64,000 nucleotides of DNA from Cyanophora paradoxa. Its lineage: Eukaryota; Glaucocystophyceae; Cyanophorales; Cyanophoraceae. The stretch is from assembly GCA_004431415.1 (NCBI GenBank), contig QPMI01000414.1, forward strand, positions 113,257 to 177,256. Reading direction: 5' to 3'. Shown piece by piece: positions 1 to 11,759 of the stretch. The position numbers and the translations under genes were made by a program. The notes beneath the pieces are model-generated. The model did not search any database. It had not been told where the DNA came from and saw only the letters and a program-made list of their open reading frames with translations. The first letter of the stretch is position 1; every line of letters begins with the position of its first letter.

Positions 1-1502
1 CGGGAGGGGCGGGAGGGGCGGGGGGGGCGAGGGGCGGGATACGTATACGGGGGCGGGGGCGTCGGGATCGACGGAGAGGTTCGACAGTTTGACGAAGAGC
101 TCCTCGACGTCCCCCACGACCCGCGCCGCGGCGGGGCCGGCGTCGGGGCGGGCCGGCGGGGCGAGGGCGCGGCTCTCCAGCCTGAGGAGCAGGTCCCAGA
201 ACTTGGCCTCGAGGGATGCGAGGAGGGACGCGGAGGCGGAGGAGGAGGAGGCGGCGGAGGCGGAGGCGGAGACGATATCGATCGGACGCGCGTCTCCCGA
301 GGGCGCGTCCTGCGGCGGACGGGGGTACGCGAAGCCCGCCCCTTCCAGTCCGAGCAGCGCCGCCTCCTCCGGATCCGGGTTCGGATCCCGCGGGGAGAGA
401 AAGGACGGCTCGGGCGGGGCGGGTCGGCCCGGGGCGCTGCGCCCCTCTTCGCCCTCGGAGGCCGATTCGAAGTCGGAGCCCGCGGGGGCGCGGGGGCGCT
501 TGGGGTTGGGGGGTACGGGGCCGCCCCCGGCGTGCTTGGCAGGGAGCGGGGGGTACGGGGCCGGGGCGGTGAAGGGCGTGCCGGGCAGGGAATGGGGTCC
601 GATCTCCGCGATCCCGCCCCCATCGCGCCTCCGAGCCGGGAGCTTGATCACGAGGTACACCATGATGCGGCCCTGCGCGCGCGCCCCGAAACGGTTGGCA
701 GAGGCAACAAAGCGGGGCGGGGCGGTGCGGGGCGCGGGCCACGCGCACGCGGGGCCGCTCGCCAGTGGCCGCGTCGCGGATGCGGAGCTCGAAGGCCGCG
801 CCCTTGAAGCAGCGGCACGAGTCCATCGCGAAGGCCTCCGTTTCCCCAAGCGCGTCCACGCGCGTCACGACGCTCGCCGCGCTCACGAAAGGGAAACAAA
901 GCCGGGGCCGCTTGTCCTGCTTCGAGCTCGAGAACGCTTCGGGGCACGTGTGCTCCTTCAGGGCCTTCTTCGCGCCTGCCGCGTTGCAGAACGGCGCGTG
1001 AGCGACGGCCGCGGAGGGCGGGCGGGCGATGTGCGTATGCACATGCTTGCAGTCGCTCGCGTGCGCGCGCACCCCAGCGGGCCAGCTCCAACACGATCTG
1101 CCTCCCCATCCAAGAGCTGCCCGCCGCCGCCTTCAGCTTGTACTTCCTGCAGTTGCCGCATCTCAGCAGAGCCCCGCAAGCGATCGCACGTGCACGGGTC
1201 CTATCATCTGCAGCGCTAGCGACCACGCGCCTGCATCTCAAGACGTAGGGATAGTGCGCGTAGAGGCCGTCCGGATCCTCGCCGGCGCAGCGCTCGAGCG
1301 ACCAGAGGTTCGGCGGGTGCGGGGCATATGCTTGGAAGGACGCTTGGACGGTGTCCTCCCAGGAACAAGCGGAGCGGCGGAGCAGGATGAACTCGGGCGC
1401 CTCCCGCGATTCGGGGCCGGCGTCGTCGCCGGCGTCGCCGCTCGCCAGCGCTGCTGTCGCCATGCGCGCGCGCGCGTATGCGTCACGATGCGTGCCGTAC
1501 AA
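1..1502 (-). CDS. Unidentified multi-exon host gene, 3' end beyond window
   Basis: The minus strand has coding-like segments with sensible composition. The first exon runs from about 1502 (alternative Met at 1463) to about 1240 and contains SWEDTVQASFQAY and CAGEDPDGLYAHYPYVL. A second near 1170-1070 has RCGNCRKYKLKAA and GSSWMGRQIVLELARWG. A third near 998-770 has NAAGAKKALKEHTCPEAF and EAFAMDSCRCFKGAAFEL. A fourth near 665-450 has RIMVYLVIKLPARR and an acidic stretch, and the last near 240-30 has EAKFWDLLLRLESRAL and VEELFVKLSNLSVDPDAP, still open at the window edge. Splice points are approximate because several GT/AG choices exist. Paired Cys (CGNC) and a Cys/His-containing core suggest a metal-binding or DNA-binding fold, but I do not recognise the family. 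The plus-strand ORFs here are GC-driven shadows. Confidence 0.5.
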
Positions 1503-1789
1503 TTGACTACCCCGCCGCGGCTAACCGGCCGCGCGCGGCTCCGATCGCGAGGACCGATCGGCCGCGGCGCTCGCATAATTATAATTATTGGAAACGCAGC
1601 TGATCATGCATGATTATACGTACCATGAATCAGTCTACGATAGCCTGCTTCGACTTATTGAATTCTCTTCTCAACTTCAAGATCTAGTTTCTCGTCCCCG
1701 GGGTCAATCTAGACCGAGTCAGGCCACGCTTGTCAGACTGCTATCGCTACCGGTACCGGTCGGCTAATCCTGGATCCCTATAGCTAAGC

Positions 1790-4700
1790 CTACCACCCGC
1801 CGGGGCCCCGCCTCGCGCCGTCCTGCAGCGCGAAGAGCGCCTGGGCAGCGGCCGTAACGCCCTGCGCGGCGTGATCGTGAGGGGGGAAAGGGGGGGCGAT
1901 GGGGGCGGGGGTACGGGGGCGGGCGGGACCTGGCGGAGGAGGCGGGGGGCGAGCTCGGACTCGGGGTCCTCGGCCCGCCGGTCCTGCAGCCACGCGATCC
2001 CCTCCTCGACCTGGGCCGGGCGGGCGGGCGAGATGAGATGACGGTGAGGATTAAGACGGGCTGCAGCTGAGGAGATTCGATCGATATCGATCGCGAGCAC
2101 CTCTGTCCGCACGCGGCCGTAGAGCTCGGAGCAGAGCTCCGCGTCCTGCAGCCCGGCAGGGTACGGTGCGCGTGAGCCGTGGGAGCGTCGAGGGGGGTAC
2201 GGGATCGATGGTGCACCTTCAGGTCCTTGCGGCTGTACCCCGACAGGTCCAGCGGCTCTCCGAAGCTAAAGAGGGGTCAGCGCGGAGCCGAACGCGGAAC
2301 GGGGTGCGCAGGCGGGGAAGCCGAACGCGGAGCAGTACCGGAAGTAGAGGCGGGGAAGGCGCAGGCCGGGGGCCGGCACGGGGAACCACTCGCCCTGGGG
2401 TACCCCGATCTGCGCGAACCGATCGGTCCGACGGCGTCGACGACGGCGTACCCCTCCGAACTCCATCCCCCCGCACCTCCTCGAGCCGGGCATCCATCTG
2501 GGCCAGCAGCGGGCTCGATTGCAGCGCCGACCTGCAGAGTCGCCGCCCGGGTTAGCCCAAGCGGCGAGGTACACCGCAGGCTCTCGACAAGGGGGTACGC
2601 ACCGCATTTCGTTCGCGTCCAGCGCGATGTCGAAGACCTCCTCGGCGCCCACCTGCGCGGGCACCGTCGATATGGGGTACGAGAAATCTTTGCAGGGGGG
2701 TACGCGTACGGCGGAGAAGGGCACGACGGTCGCGCCGTGCCTGGAGGGCCGAGGAGAAAGGGATCGATAAAATTCAGTTTTTTAAGGGGGGTAGAGGCAG
2801 GCGCGCACCGCATGGCGACGCGAACGAAGTCAGTGTTCTCGCGCCAGAAGAGCTGGTACTGGGGTACACATGAGTCAGGGGCGGCGCGGGGGGATCGTTG
2901 CATTGAACCCTCTAGCCCTCTAGCCCTCGAGCCCCCTTTCTGACGGGGGGAGAGGAGGTAGGGCGGTGGGGAGGGGGGAGGGGGGCACCTTCTCGCCCTT
3001 GCGCTTGCAGACCTCGCGGGCGCCCCCGGGGAAGAGCAGCACCGGCTCCCCCGCCTGCACAGGAGGAGGAGGGGTCAGCTGAGCCCACTATGGTTTTGGA
3101 GGCGCGAGCGAGGGGTCTATAGCTAGCAGGCCTCTCAGATGCATTCTAGCTCGAGCGTCTCCGTGAGGGGCCGGGAGGAGGAGCTTCCTTTTCTCCTCAG
3201 CTTTACGACTCAGCGCTCGGTTGGCTTGGGGGGGGGGGGGGGGGGGGTTACGGGCCTCGAGGAGCTCGTAGAAGTTCCTGGCGGTGGCGCGGACGGAGCC
3301 GAACTTCTCGAAGGTGCTCGCCAGGCCCCGCCCGTTCGACTCCTGCCGGAGCCGGCGGTTTGGTCCGTCGCACCGGAAGGAGAAAGAGGACATCGAGATC
3401 TAGCTTTACAGAGACTAAAATCCTGCGGCTCAGTTAGCTTTACTTGGGTCCCGCACCTCAAAGCTCCAGTGGGACTCGTGCGCCAGCGACCGCATGAGCA
3501 GCCCCTTCTCGTAGTACATCTGGTGGGGGGGTACGGAATAAGTTTCGGAGGAGTTGGAGGGGGTACGGGCGCGCGCCTCGAGGAGGAGCATGGGCGTATC
3601 GAAGAGCCCGTACGTCGTGTGGTTCCTGGGGGGTACGCGGGTCGGAGGGGGTAAGGTAAAAGAGGAAACACGGATAAGCGTACCCAACGAAGAGGATGGG
3701 TCCCTGGGCCTCGTCGGCGTGGGGTACGCGGTTCAGCCCGTAGTACAGGGGGTCCGTCGCCACCTTCCAGGGGCCTACCAGCGCGAACGTCTCGTCGGAT
3801 CAAATCAAGCGGCGGGGGCGGGGGGTTGGGGGTACGGCGTCGCACCGTAGCGGTCGCGGAGGCCGTCCATGTCGGAGGGCGTCGGCGGTTCCCACCCCGC
3901 GGGGAAGGTCTTCCCGCGGAATGCCGCCCGCGGCAGCGCCGCCGCGGGCTTCGATGCCGAAGCCGATGAAGAGGAAGAGGAAGAAGGGATAGCGCCGTCT
4001 TCTGTTCCGTCGTCGACGTCGACGTCGCCCGGGGCGGCGGCGCCCCTTGGCCGGGACCGGGGCGCGGGGGCCGGGGGCAGGAGGCCCTGCTCCTCCAGGA
4101 TGCCCCGCAGGCTCACCCCGCGCTCTGCGGGCCGGAGCGAGGCCGCCGAGTATCAGGAAACGATATCAGGCGCAGGGCGAGCGAGCGAGCACGGCCCGAT
4201 CTTCTCCGATCTAATCTATCCATCTATCTTATAGCGAGGGGGGCGGGGGGAGGGGGGTACCGAGGAGGCAGGCGTGGCCCGAGTCCGGGAGCAGCACCGC
4301 GCGGCAGCCCGGCAGCAGCGCCGCCAGCCGCTCCGCCTCCTCCGCCGAGGGGAGCACCCTGGGGGGGAGCGGCGGGGTGAGCGGGGCGAGACCCAAGGCT
4401 AAGAGTCCCGTAGCTAAGAGAGGCGGGGTGAGACCCAAGGCTAAGACCCTCTGCGACCCTTCGGGTACCGTAGTCCCGGCTGCCAGCTGAGCCCAGGCTC
4501 AAGGCCCAGGCTCAGGCTCAGCTGAGCCCAGGCTACGGGCTTAAGATCTCTAACTCTGCGACCCTTAGGGGCTCGATCGAGGGCTCGATCTAGGACCCGG
4601 CTCGGGCCGCCGACCCAAGGACCTAGGATCCCATCCGGACCGCGAGGCTAGGACCACAAGGACCTAGGATCCCAATCCCAGGCTTAAGGCCGCGGGGCTA

Positions 4701-6122
4701 GCCGCGCACCGGTCGCGGCCCGACGCGATGACGAGGGAGGGGCAGGCGACGCGGCGCAGGGCGCGCTCCGAGGCGCCCTCCGCGAAGGCCCGCAGCTGCA
4801 GCAGCCGCCCCACCGTCGTCCGCTGCCGGAGAGATCAAATTCCGATCAAATTGGAGGGGGGGGAGAAGCGGACCTGGGGTATGCTGGCGATGACGCGGTC
4901 GACGTCGCGGTTCTCCGGCGGGATCCGATCCCAATCCCCGATGAACGGCAGGATGACGACCTGCGCGCGCGGGACGCCGGTTCGAATCCGGGCGGGGGCG
5001 TTCTTCGATTCCGGGGGGGTACGCGATCACGCCTTGGCGAGATCGAAGAGGATGTCGGGGAAGATCGTGAGGAGGGGGGAGCCGAGGGGCAGGATCGGGT
5101 TCGCAGCGAACGAGGTAGCGGGGTTCACCAGCACCAGGCGCTCCTGGGTACGGGATTAGGGATGGGGGAGTGGAGAGAGGGGGGTACAGGATAGAAGAAG
5201 GGCGCACGACGGCGGGTCCGAGGGCGCCCGCGGCGATGACGGCCAGGCAGCCGCCGAAGGACTCTCCGAGGATCCTGCGGTGGGGGCGCGCGGACCGGGC
5301 TCAGAGGGCGGGGGGGGGTACAGGACAGGGAGAGGGGGGGGGAAGGGGGACGGGGGTCACCAGAGCTTCAGATTCGGGCGCGCGGCCAGCTCTGCGCGGA
5401 TCACCTGGGGGCGGAGTTAGAGGGGGGGAAAAGATGAAGCCCTGGCCGCGGATCAAATCAGACTGCTCGCCATCTCGACGCGCGCGGCCATCTCCGCCAG
5501 CGAACTGCGGTCGTCGGGGCCGTACAGCATCGTGATCACCTCGAACCTGTGCGTGAACGCGTGTTCACACGGCAGGCTCGGCAGCACGCTAAGCTTATCA
5601 TTGACGAAGCACGCGTGCCGACCTGTCCGAGAGCGCGGGGGTCTGGTCGCGGAGCGTGCGTCCGGCGTCGAGTCCCGGCAGGCAGATCAAAAGGTTCTCC
5701 GTCGCCACGCCCGCGGCGCACGGCTGCCGCGAGAAGTCGGGCGGAAGCTCGGGCATCGGAGCCGCGGCGGCCGGCGGGGGCCGCGGCCGGTCGGCCGGTA
5801 GATCTAGCGGCACTACATTCACTTTGGCTTTCTCGGGTGCCGCTACCGCTGGCGCCCCGGATTCGGCCTCGGAACGAACAATTTGATCCGCCGCCCAGCT
5901 GCGCTCAAGCCGCCGGCTACCGACCACTCTCCTAGCTACAGCCACTGAGCGCTGGCCAACGGGCGAGCCGAGGAAGCCGCGCGCGGCGGGCCACGTGCGA
6001 ACGGCGTGCGGCCGCGCACGCGCCGGGCAGGCTCTGGGCGAGGCGGGCGCCGCCGATACGAGCAGCTCGTCCCCTACCGCGCGTGCTGGAGCGCCCAGCG
6101 ACGCGGCGAAGGCCTGCGACAT
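1790..6122 (-). CDS. Plastid phytyl ester synthase / diacylglycerol acyltransferase (PES/ELT family)
   Basis: This family joins an alpha/beta-hydrolase domain to an acyltransferase domain. In plants it makes phytyl esters and triacylglycerol in plastoglobules. Exon 1 (6122 to about 5600) starts with an Ala/Arg-rich, acid-poor leader that fits a transit peptide, then has NLLICLPGLDAGRTLRDQ. Later exons, in order down the minus strand, give ITMLYGPDDRSSLAEMAARV, the nucleophile elbow LGESFGGCLAVIAAGA, LVNPATSFAANPILPLGSPL, VVILPFIGDWDRIPPENRDV, a late hydrolase block SAEEAERLAALLPGCRAVLL with a following DSGHA, then the acyltransferase part: KVATDPLYYGLNRVPHADEA, NHTTYGLFDTPML, FEKFGSVRATARNFYELLEA, EPVLLFPGGAREVCKRKGEK, TDFVRVAMRHGATVVPFSAV. 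The C-terminal exons include FGEPLDLSGYSRKDLKVH and end in a stop at 1790-1792. More than a dozen introns are short, and many start GTACCCC. Family assignment is by recalled motif order. Exact splice sites were not resolved. Confidence 0.8.
4380..4700. repeat. Intronic short repeats built on CCCAGGCT / CCTAGGATCCC / AGACCCAAGGCTAAG
   Basis: This intronic stretch holds several direct and inverted short words: GAGACCCAAGGCTAAGA twice (near 4388 and 4429), AGCCCAGGCT-type words around 4490-4530, and GGACCTAGGATCCCA twice (near 4618 and 4659). It is non-coding in all frames and resembles decayed minisatellite sequence. Confidence 0.5.
4979..4989 (+). promoter_or_regulatory. Pol III B-box-like 11-mer in an acyltransferase intron
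   Basis: An exact match to the tRNA B-box consensus (GGTTCGANTCC) lies antisense in a roughly 60-bp intron of the acyltransferase gene. There is no A-box or foldable tRNA around it. It is one of four such motifs found in host introns in the first 18 kb. Confidence 0.3.
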
Positions 6123-6172
6123 GCCGACGCAGAAGATTCGGTACCCCTTTGGGCAGAGTCAGAACCGCGAAA

Positions 6173-6298
6173 ATGAGGCGCATGACCGAGGCGGAGTACG
6201 AGCGGGTGAAGGCGGTGCGGGTCGGGAAGCTGATTCACTTCGGCGCCATCGGCGGCTCGGCCGCGGTCATCGCGTTGATGATCCTCGCCGTGCGCTGA
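6173..6298 (+). CDS. Small single-pass membrane protein, unknown
   Basis: A 41-codon plus-strand ORF begins about 50 bp from the start of the divergent acyltransferase gene. It encodes a charged N-terminus (MRRMTEAEYERVKAVR) followed by a hydrophobic segment of about 20 residues (GAIGGSAAVIALMILAV) and stops almost at once, as expected for a small tail-anchored or inner-membrane subunit. The length is close to what chance allows, but the split between charged head and hydrophobic tail looks purposeful. No family recognised. Confidence 0.4.
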   Translation: MRRMTEAEYERVKAVRVGKLIHFGAIGGSAAVIALMILAVR

Positions 6299-6320
6299 GC
6301 CTCGCGCGCCCCGAGGCAGC

Positions 6321-6507
6321 CATGGCGTTAATTCCCGCGCAGGCCGACTTCGGCGACAAGCCGCACGTCTTCTCGGGGGTGCGCTCCAGGCCGCGGCGCG
6401 CCGCTCCGCCGCCCCCGCCGTCCTCACGCCGCCCCGCGCGCCCGCAGATCCAGGCGCGTCTGAAAGAGTTCAAGCGCATCGTGACCGGCGAGGATCTCGG
6501 CCGCTGA
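6321..6507 (+). CDS. Possible two-exon small protein, unknown
   Basis: The reading frame starts MALIPAQADFGDKPHVFS just after the previous small ORF. It can splice over a 69-bp GT...CCCGCAG intron (from about 6379) into IQARLKEFKRIVTGEDLGR and a stop. Both halves have ordinary amino-acid content while the intervening segment is Pro/Arg low complexity, which favours the intron. It could also be the end of a longer transcript that includes the small ORF upstream. Function unknown. Confidence 0.3.
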
Positions 6508-6901
6508 AGGCCCGCGGCTGCGGATCTCGTCGTAGCTAAGTTCTCGCAAGCTCGCTCGGCCGTCTCTGCCGCCCGCCGCTGCGGCGACGTCTGCACTCTA
6601 CAGAAGCGCATCAATGCCATCAGACCGTTCGAACGGCCGCGTCATCCGGCCCCTAGCGCAGCCAGCAGGAATGCGGCGCATTGGCAGCGCGGCATGGCTA
6701 GCTAGCGCAAACCACCTGCAGCTGCAGCCACACAGCGCAGCCAGTCGCCCGCCCCGCGCCGCGGGCCGCGCGCCGCCTAGATGTTCGCTCGTTACACTAG
6801 GCTTATATTTACGATTGAAAAGCTGAAAGATCTGCCTGTCTGTCACTGAACAAAAAGCGCTATGATGCGCCCCAGAACCTCCGCCGGGCCCCGCGCGCCC
6901 C

Positions 6902-9676
6902 TCAGGCAGAGTAAGCGTTCGAGGTCGTCTTGCCGCCGTACCCGGTCCAGTCGGTGTGGAAGAACTGCGGCGAAAGAGCGGGCGTCAGAGGGGGTACCGC
7001 AGAAAGGCGGGCGCGGGAGGGGTACCTGGCCGCGGGCCTTGTCGAGCCGCTCGTAGGTGTGCGCCCCGAAGTAATCGCGCTGCGCCTGTGGAGAAAGTGA
7101 GCGGTGAATTCGAAAGTGAGCGGTGAATTCGATCCGGAAGGGGTACGCGAAAGGCGGCAAAGGGGGTACCTGGATGACGTTGGCGGGGAGGGTGCCGGAG
7201 CGGTATGAATCGTAGTAGAACAGGGCGGAGGACATGGAGGGGAGCGGGATGCCTGCGGAACGGATCAGACAAGGGGGTACGCGATGCGATGCGAACGAAG
7301 CCAATCGAAAGGGGTACCGAGCTCGACGCCGGAGGCGACGACGGCGCGCCAGCCGGCCTGCGCCTTGCGGATAACGTCGGTAAAGTAGGGCGCGAGCAGC
7401 AGGTTCGCCAGCTTCGGCTCCTTGTCGAACGCGGCCTGGGCGGGGTACGCGTTTGAGGGGCAGGCGGGGCAGGGCGAGAGAGGGGAGGGGGGTACCTTGA
7501 TGTCCTTCAGGAAGGCGGCGCGGATGATGCAGCCGCCGCGCCTGGGGGGTACAATTAGAGCGGAAGGGGGAAGTGGGGGGAATATCGAAGGGGGGTACGA
7601 TTAGGGTCGATGGTAAGGGCGGTGGGGGGTATCAAAGTGGGGGGTACCACATGAGGGCAATGTCGCCGTACTTCAGGTCCCACTTGTACTCGTCCGACGC
7701 GGCCCGCAGCAGCGCGAAGCCCTGCGGGGGGTACCGGTTCGAATCGGGCGCGGAAGGAGCGGGAGAGGGGGGAGGGGTACGCGCCTGCGCGTAGCTGCAG
7801 AGCTTCGAAGCGTACAACGCGTCGTGGAGGTTCTGAGAGGTACGGGCTCAGGGGGGTACGCGGACGGGAGGATCGGAGGAAGGGGGGGTACCTGGATGAA
7901 GGCTTCGCGGTCGACCTGCTTGGCGGGGGACGCCGGGCCGGGGAGGACCTGCGGGGGGGTAGGCCCGTTCAGCCAGGACCACCGGGCTCTAGGCCTAGGG
8001 GTTGGCGGAGCTCCAGCCTACTAAGTACGCCGGAGCCGCTGCTCTAAGCCCGCCCGGCCGCGCCCCGGTGCACCGCCCTCCCCCGCCCTCCCCCTCACCT
8101 TGGCGGCCGCGACGCGCTCGTCTTTGACGGCCGAGATCGACCGCGCAAAGACCGCCGCCGCAAGCTGCGGGATCGGAATGCCTGGGGGTGCGGAAGGTGG
8201 TGAGAGCGGGAGGAAGGAGGAAGGGGGGAGAACAGGGGGGGGGTACCGAGGTCCAGGCCGGCCTCGGCGGTCCACTTGCCGGTGCCCTTCTGGCCCGCGC
8301 AGTCCAGGATGACCTGAGGGAGGGAGGAAGGATCGGGCGGGGACGAAGAAGAAGCAAAGCTTAGCCTAGCGAAGGGGGAGAGCTTGGCGGACCTCGACCA
8401 TCGGCTTGCCCGTCTCCTCGTCGTTCTTCTTCAGCAGCGCCGCAGTGATCTCGATCAGGTACGAGTCCAGGGGGCCTGGAGGACAGACAGGGTGAGACGG
8501 GGGCAGGGGGAAGGGAAGGAAACGGGGCCCGGCGGGATTCGAACCCTTGTTCCACTTGTCGAAGACGTCCGCGATCTCGGCAGGCTTCATGCCGAGCCCG
8601 GCGCTCATGAGGTGGTACGCCTCCGCGATCAGCTGCGGCGAAAGCGTAAGCGAGGGGGAAGGGAAGAGGAGGGCGGGTACGCCCACCTGCATGTCGCCGT
8701 ACTCGATACCGTTGTGCACCATCTGTGCGGAAGAGGGGAGGGAGGGGGGCGGGGGAGGGCGAGTCAGGGCAGGGGTACGCGGGATTCGAGGGGGGCGTAC
8801 CTTGACGTAGTGGCCGGAGCCCTCGGGGCCGACCCACTCGCAGCAGGGGCTACCGTCGAAGACCTGAGAAGGGAGGACGGGATCGCACTCGGGGGTACGG
8901 GGATCGCTGCGGGCGGGGTACGGCGCGCCTTGGCGGCGATGGCTTGGAAGATGGGCTTGACGTGCGGCCAGGCGGCGGAGGCGCCGCCGGGCATGATGGA
9001 GGGCCCCTTGAGCGCACCCTCCTCGCCACCGGAGACGCCGGCGCCGATGAAGTGGAGCCCGCGGGCCTCGCAGCTCATCGTCCGCCGGGTCGAGTCCCGG
9101 TAGTAGCTGTTTCCGCCGTCGATGATGATGTCGCCCTTCTCCAGGTGGGGTACCAGCGCCTCGATGAAGTCGTCCACGGGCCTGGCGCGGGAGAAGCTCG
9201 GCGCGGGGCGGGCGGAGCGGGCGGAGCGGGCGGCCCGCGCGGCAGCGCGGATGCGCTCACTTTCCAGCCTTGACCATGAGCATGACCTTGCGCGGCTTCT
9301 TCAGGTTCTTGCAGAGCTCCTCGAGGCTCTTGCAGCCGACGAACTTCTTCCCCTTGCCGCGGCCCTCGACGAACTCGTCCACCTTGCTCGTCGTGCGGTT
9401 GAAGACGGCCACAGTGAAGCCCCGGCTCTCGATGTTGAGCACGAGGTTCTCCCCCATCTGCCCGCGGCCGTCGGCGTCGCGAGAGCGAGGCGCGGGCGGG
9501 CGCCGATCCTAGGCGGGCCGGACGACGGGAAGCTAGTGCGACCGCTCAGGGTCATGACGCGTCGCGTGAATGGCCGTCGCGAGCCGCGCGTACGCTTGGC
9601 GACCCCCGCACACGCCCGCGTTCCAGCGGGAAGGGCGCACCACGGCCAGGCCGACGAGGCCGAAATCCGCCGACAT
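6902..9676 (-). CDS. gnd: 6-phosphogluconate dehydrogenase, decarboxylating
   Basis: Catalyses oxidative decarboxylation of 6-phosphogluconate to ribulose 5-phosphate with NADPH production (oxidative pentose phosphate pathway). About 15 short exons on the minus strand give the whole enzyme. Exon 1 is [12 protein letters not shown] (start 9676), spliced to [20 protein letters not shown], so the NADP-binding glycine motif is split by an intron. Next come [54 protein letters not shown] and [12 protein letters not shown] (the substrate and catalytic-lysine region), [35 protein letters not shown]-region equivalents, [58 protein letters not shown] and [20 protein letters not shown] with the stop at 6902-6904. 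Introns are 40-100 bp and mostly start GTACC. No plastid leader is seen, so a cytosolic isoform is likely (inference). Confidence 0.93.
8535..8545 (-). promoter_or_regulatory. Pol III B-box-like 11-mer in a 6PGDH intron
   Basis: The 11-mer exactly fits the B-box consensus on the gene's sense (minus) strand, beside the exon that begins with codons for WNKG. A one-mismatch copy lies at 7736-7746 in another intron of the same gene. No tRNA fold is visible. Confidence 0.3.
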
Positions 9677-9964
9677 GCTGCTAGTAGCCGCGAATGAAGG
9701 TTGACTGCACGAGCTGCCGGCCGGAACGCAAGGGTCAGCGATGAAAACCAGAGCGGCCCGACGGCGTACGATCCCATAGCCGTCTCCTCTCTACAGGGAG
9801 CACAGCGTGGGCCGCTCACCTTCTCCGAGCGAGCACCGAACGACGTTCTCGCCGCAGACGACGTACCCCTTCTGACGTCGAAGACTCGTTTTGCGTCAGC
9901 GACCGCAGCGACTTCGGAGGTACGCTGATCTCAACGGCAACTTGGCTTTGGCGACGCGCTAGGC

Positions 9965-11594
9965 ATGGAGCCGCTGCGGGAGCATGACGCGCCTGGCGTG
10001 TCGCTGCTCGACCTGCCGGAGGAGATCTTGGAGCGCATCCTGCAGCTCGCGGGGCTATCGGACGCGTGGCCCGCGCGGCGAACGTGCCGCCGCGTGCGTG
10101 ATGCCGTGGATCGGGCCTCGAGCTCCGGCCGCCTTGCCCCGGCGCACGAGCTGAGGGCGGCGGCGGACGACCCTGCTGTCCTGGAGGCGCTCGCGAAGCT
10201 GATTAGGGCGGGCCGCGTGCGCGCCGAGTCGTTGAGCATCACGCTGGGCCGGCCTCGGGCGTCGGCGCCGTCAGCTGCAGCGACTGGTAATGCGAAAGGC
10301 GGCCGCGGCGCGGGGGCTGCATCCCAGCTCTTTAAGGCGGCGGCGGCGGTCCTGGAGGCGTGGGCGCCGGCGGCGGGCGCGGCGCAGCCGGCGGCCGGCG
10401 AGGCGACGCTCGTCGTTCGAGAGGACCTCTTCGAAGACGGCGCCTTCCTCGACGCGCTGCGCGGGGCGCCGCCGGCGCTGGGGCGCCTGAGCGGCCTGCG
10501 GCTCCCCGTCGGCCTGCGCGTCGTTTCACCGGAGGCGAACGCCATCGTCGAGCTCCTGCCCCGACTCCGCCGCCTCTCCTTCGAGTTCGGGAGCTGGTTC
10601 GCCAAGGCGGCGAGGCGCGCGCCCGAGCGCTCGGACCTCTTCAACGCGCTGGACGTCGTCGTTCGAGCGCTCTCGCGGCTGCCACTGGAGGAGCTCGCGG
10701 TCGACGGCGCGCGCGGCGGGGTCGGGGTGGAGGGCGCCCAGCTCCGGGCCCTCGCCAACGGGCGCGCCGGGCGGTCCCTACGCTCCCTCGACTTCGGGTG
10801 CGCCTCCGATGAGCCTTCCTTTCTTTCTTCCTTGCATTCTGACGCCCTCCTCCCCCCTCGCCCCCCCACCTCCCCCCTCCTCGCCCCCCCCCCCCCCCCC
10901 CCCCTCCCGCAGGAGAACGCTCAGCCTGGACCGCGTGGCCGCCGGCGGCCTCTTCTCCCTCCCCGCCTCGAGCGCGTCGCCTCCAAGCTCGCCTTCGGGT
11001 GCGATCCCGTACCCCCCGCCCCCCCCCCGTACCCCTACCCCCTTTGAGCCCGCGTCGTGTACCCCCCCCCCCAGGCCGGACCCGGAGGCGTGCACGTCGG
11101 CGCTGTACGGCGTACTCCTGCACGGGGCGCTGCGGGAGGCCAGCCTCTCGATTCGGGTACCCCCCACGGGCTTCGACTTCGTTCGGGACCTCCAAATGGC
11201 CCTCGAGAGCCGCCCTACCCCCCTCTCCGACCTCAGCCTCCACCTCGAAATCTTCGCCGGTGCGGCTTCGAACTCAATTTTGCCGAAAACTACGTACCCT
11301 CGACCGCCCCTCACACCTCCCACTGGGCCAGTTCGCACGCGGGGCGCCCTCGTACCCCTGCTCGAGGTCGCGGGCCCCGCCCTCCGCTCATTCGATCTGA
11401 GCTCCGAGGAGCCGCCGGCCCCGGGCGAGCTGGCCGCCCTCGCCGCCTGCGCGCGCCTCGAGCGGGCCCGCCTCTCGCACCCGCTCCCCGAGGGGGCGGG
11501 CGCCTGCGCTCCCGCGGGGTACCTCGCCCTCGCGCCCCTCGCCCACCGCCTCGAGGTCCGCCACCGCCTGTACCCCGCCGAGGCCTCCTTTTAA
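9965..11594 (+). CDS. F-box / leucine-rich-repeat-like protein
   Basis: The N-terminus carries an F-box-like motif, SLLDLPEEILERILQLAGLS, followed by WPARRTCRRVRDAVDRAS. F-box proteins bring substrates to SCF ubiquitin ligases via Skp1. The rest is Leu-rich with LRR-like turns: GRLSGLRLPVGLRVVSPEAN, LLPRLRRLSFEFGSWF, GRSLRSLDFG. Introns follow near 10,799-10,912 (with a long C-run), near 10,998-11,074 and near 11,271-11,330. Exons after these give EACTSALYGVLLHGALREAS and DLQMALESRPTPLSDLSLHL, then GPALRSFDLSSEEPPAPGEL. The frame closes at 11,594. A further Leu-rich coding-like segment ending ALEALRRLLPGARVELDSP (stop 11,733-11,735) could be a last exon, but I found no phase-compatible splice. 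The protein resembles the neighbouring F-box gene on the other strand. Confidence 0.6.
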
Positions 11595-11759
11595 GGCCTG
11601 CCGCAGGTCCGCCTCGGGGCGGCGTCGACGTCGACGTCGGGCGGGGGCGGGGGCGGGGCCCCGGGGCGGCCGGGGGCCCTCGAGGCGCTCCGGCGGCTGC
11701 TCCCCGGGGCCCGCGTCGAGCTGGACTCCCCCTGACCCGCGCCTTCTAAGGACTAGACC

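Noticed and set aside
89-1219. Long plus-strand ORF at the window start
   Set aside because: Composition is Ser/Arg/Gly from GC-rich antisense. The minus strand carries the better coding signal.
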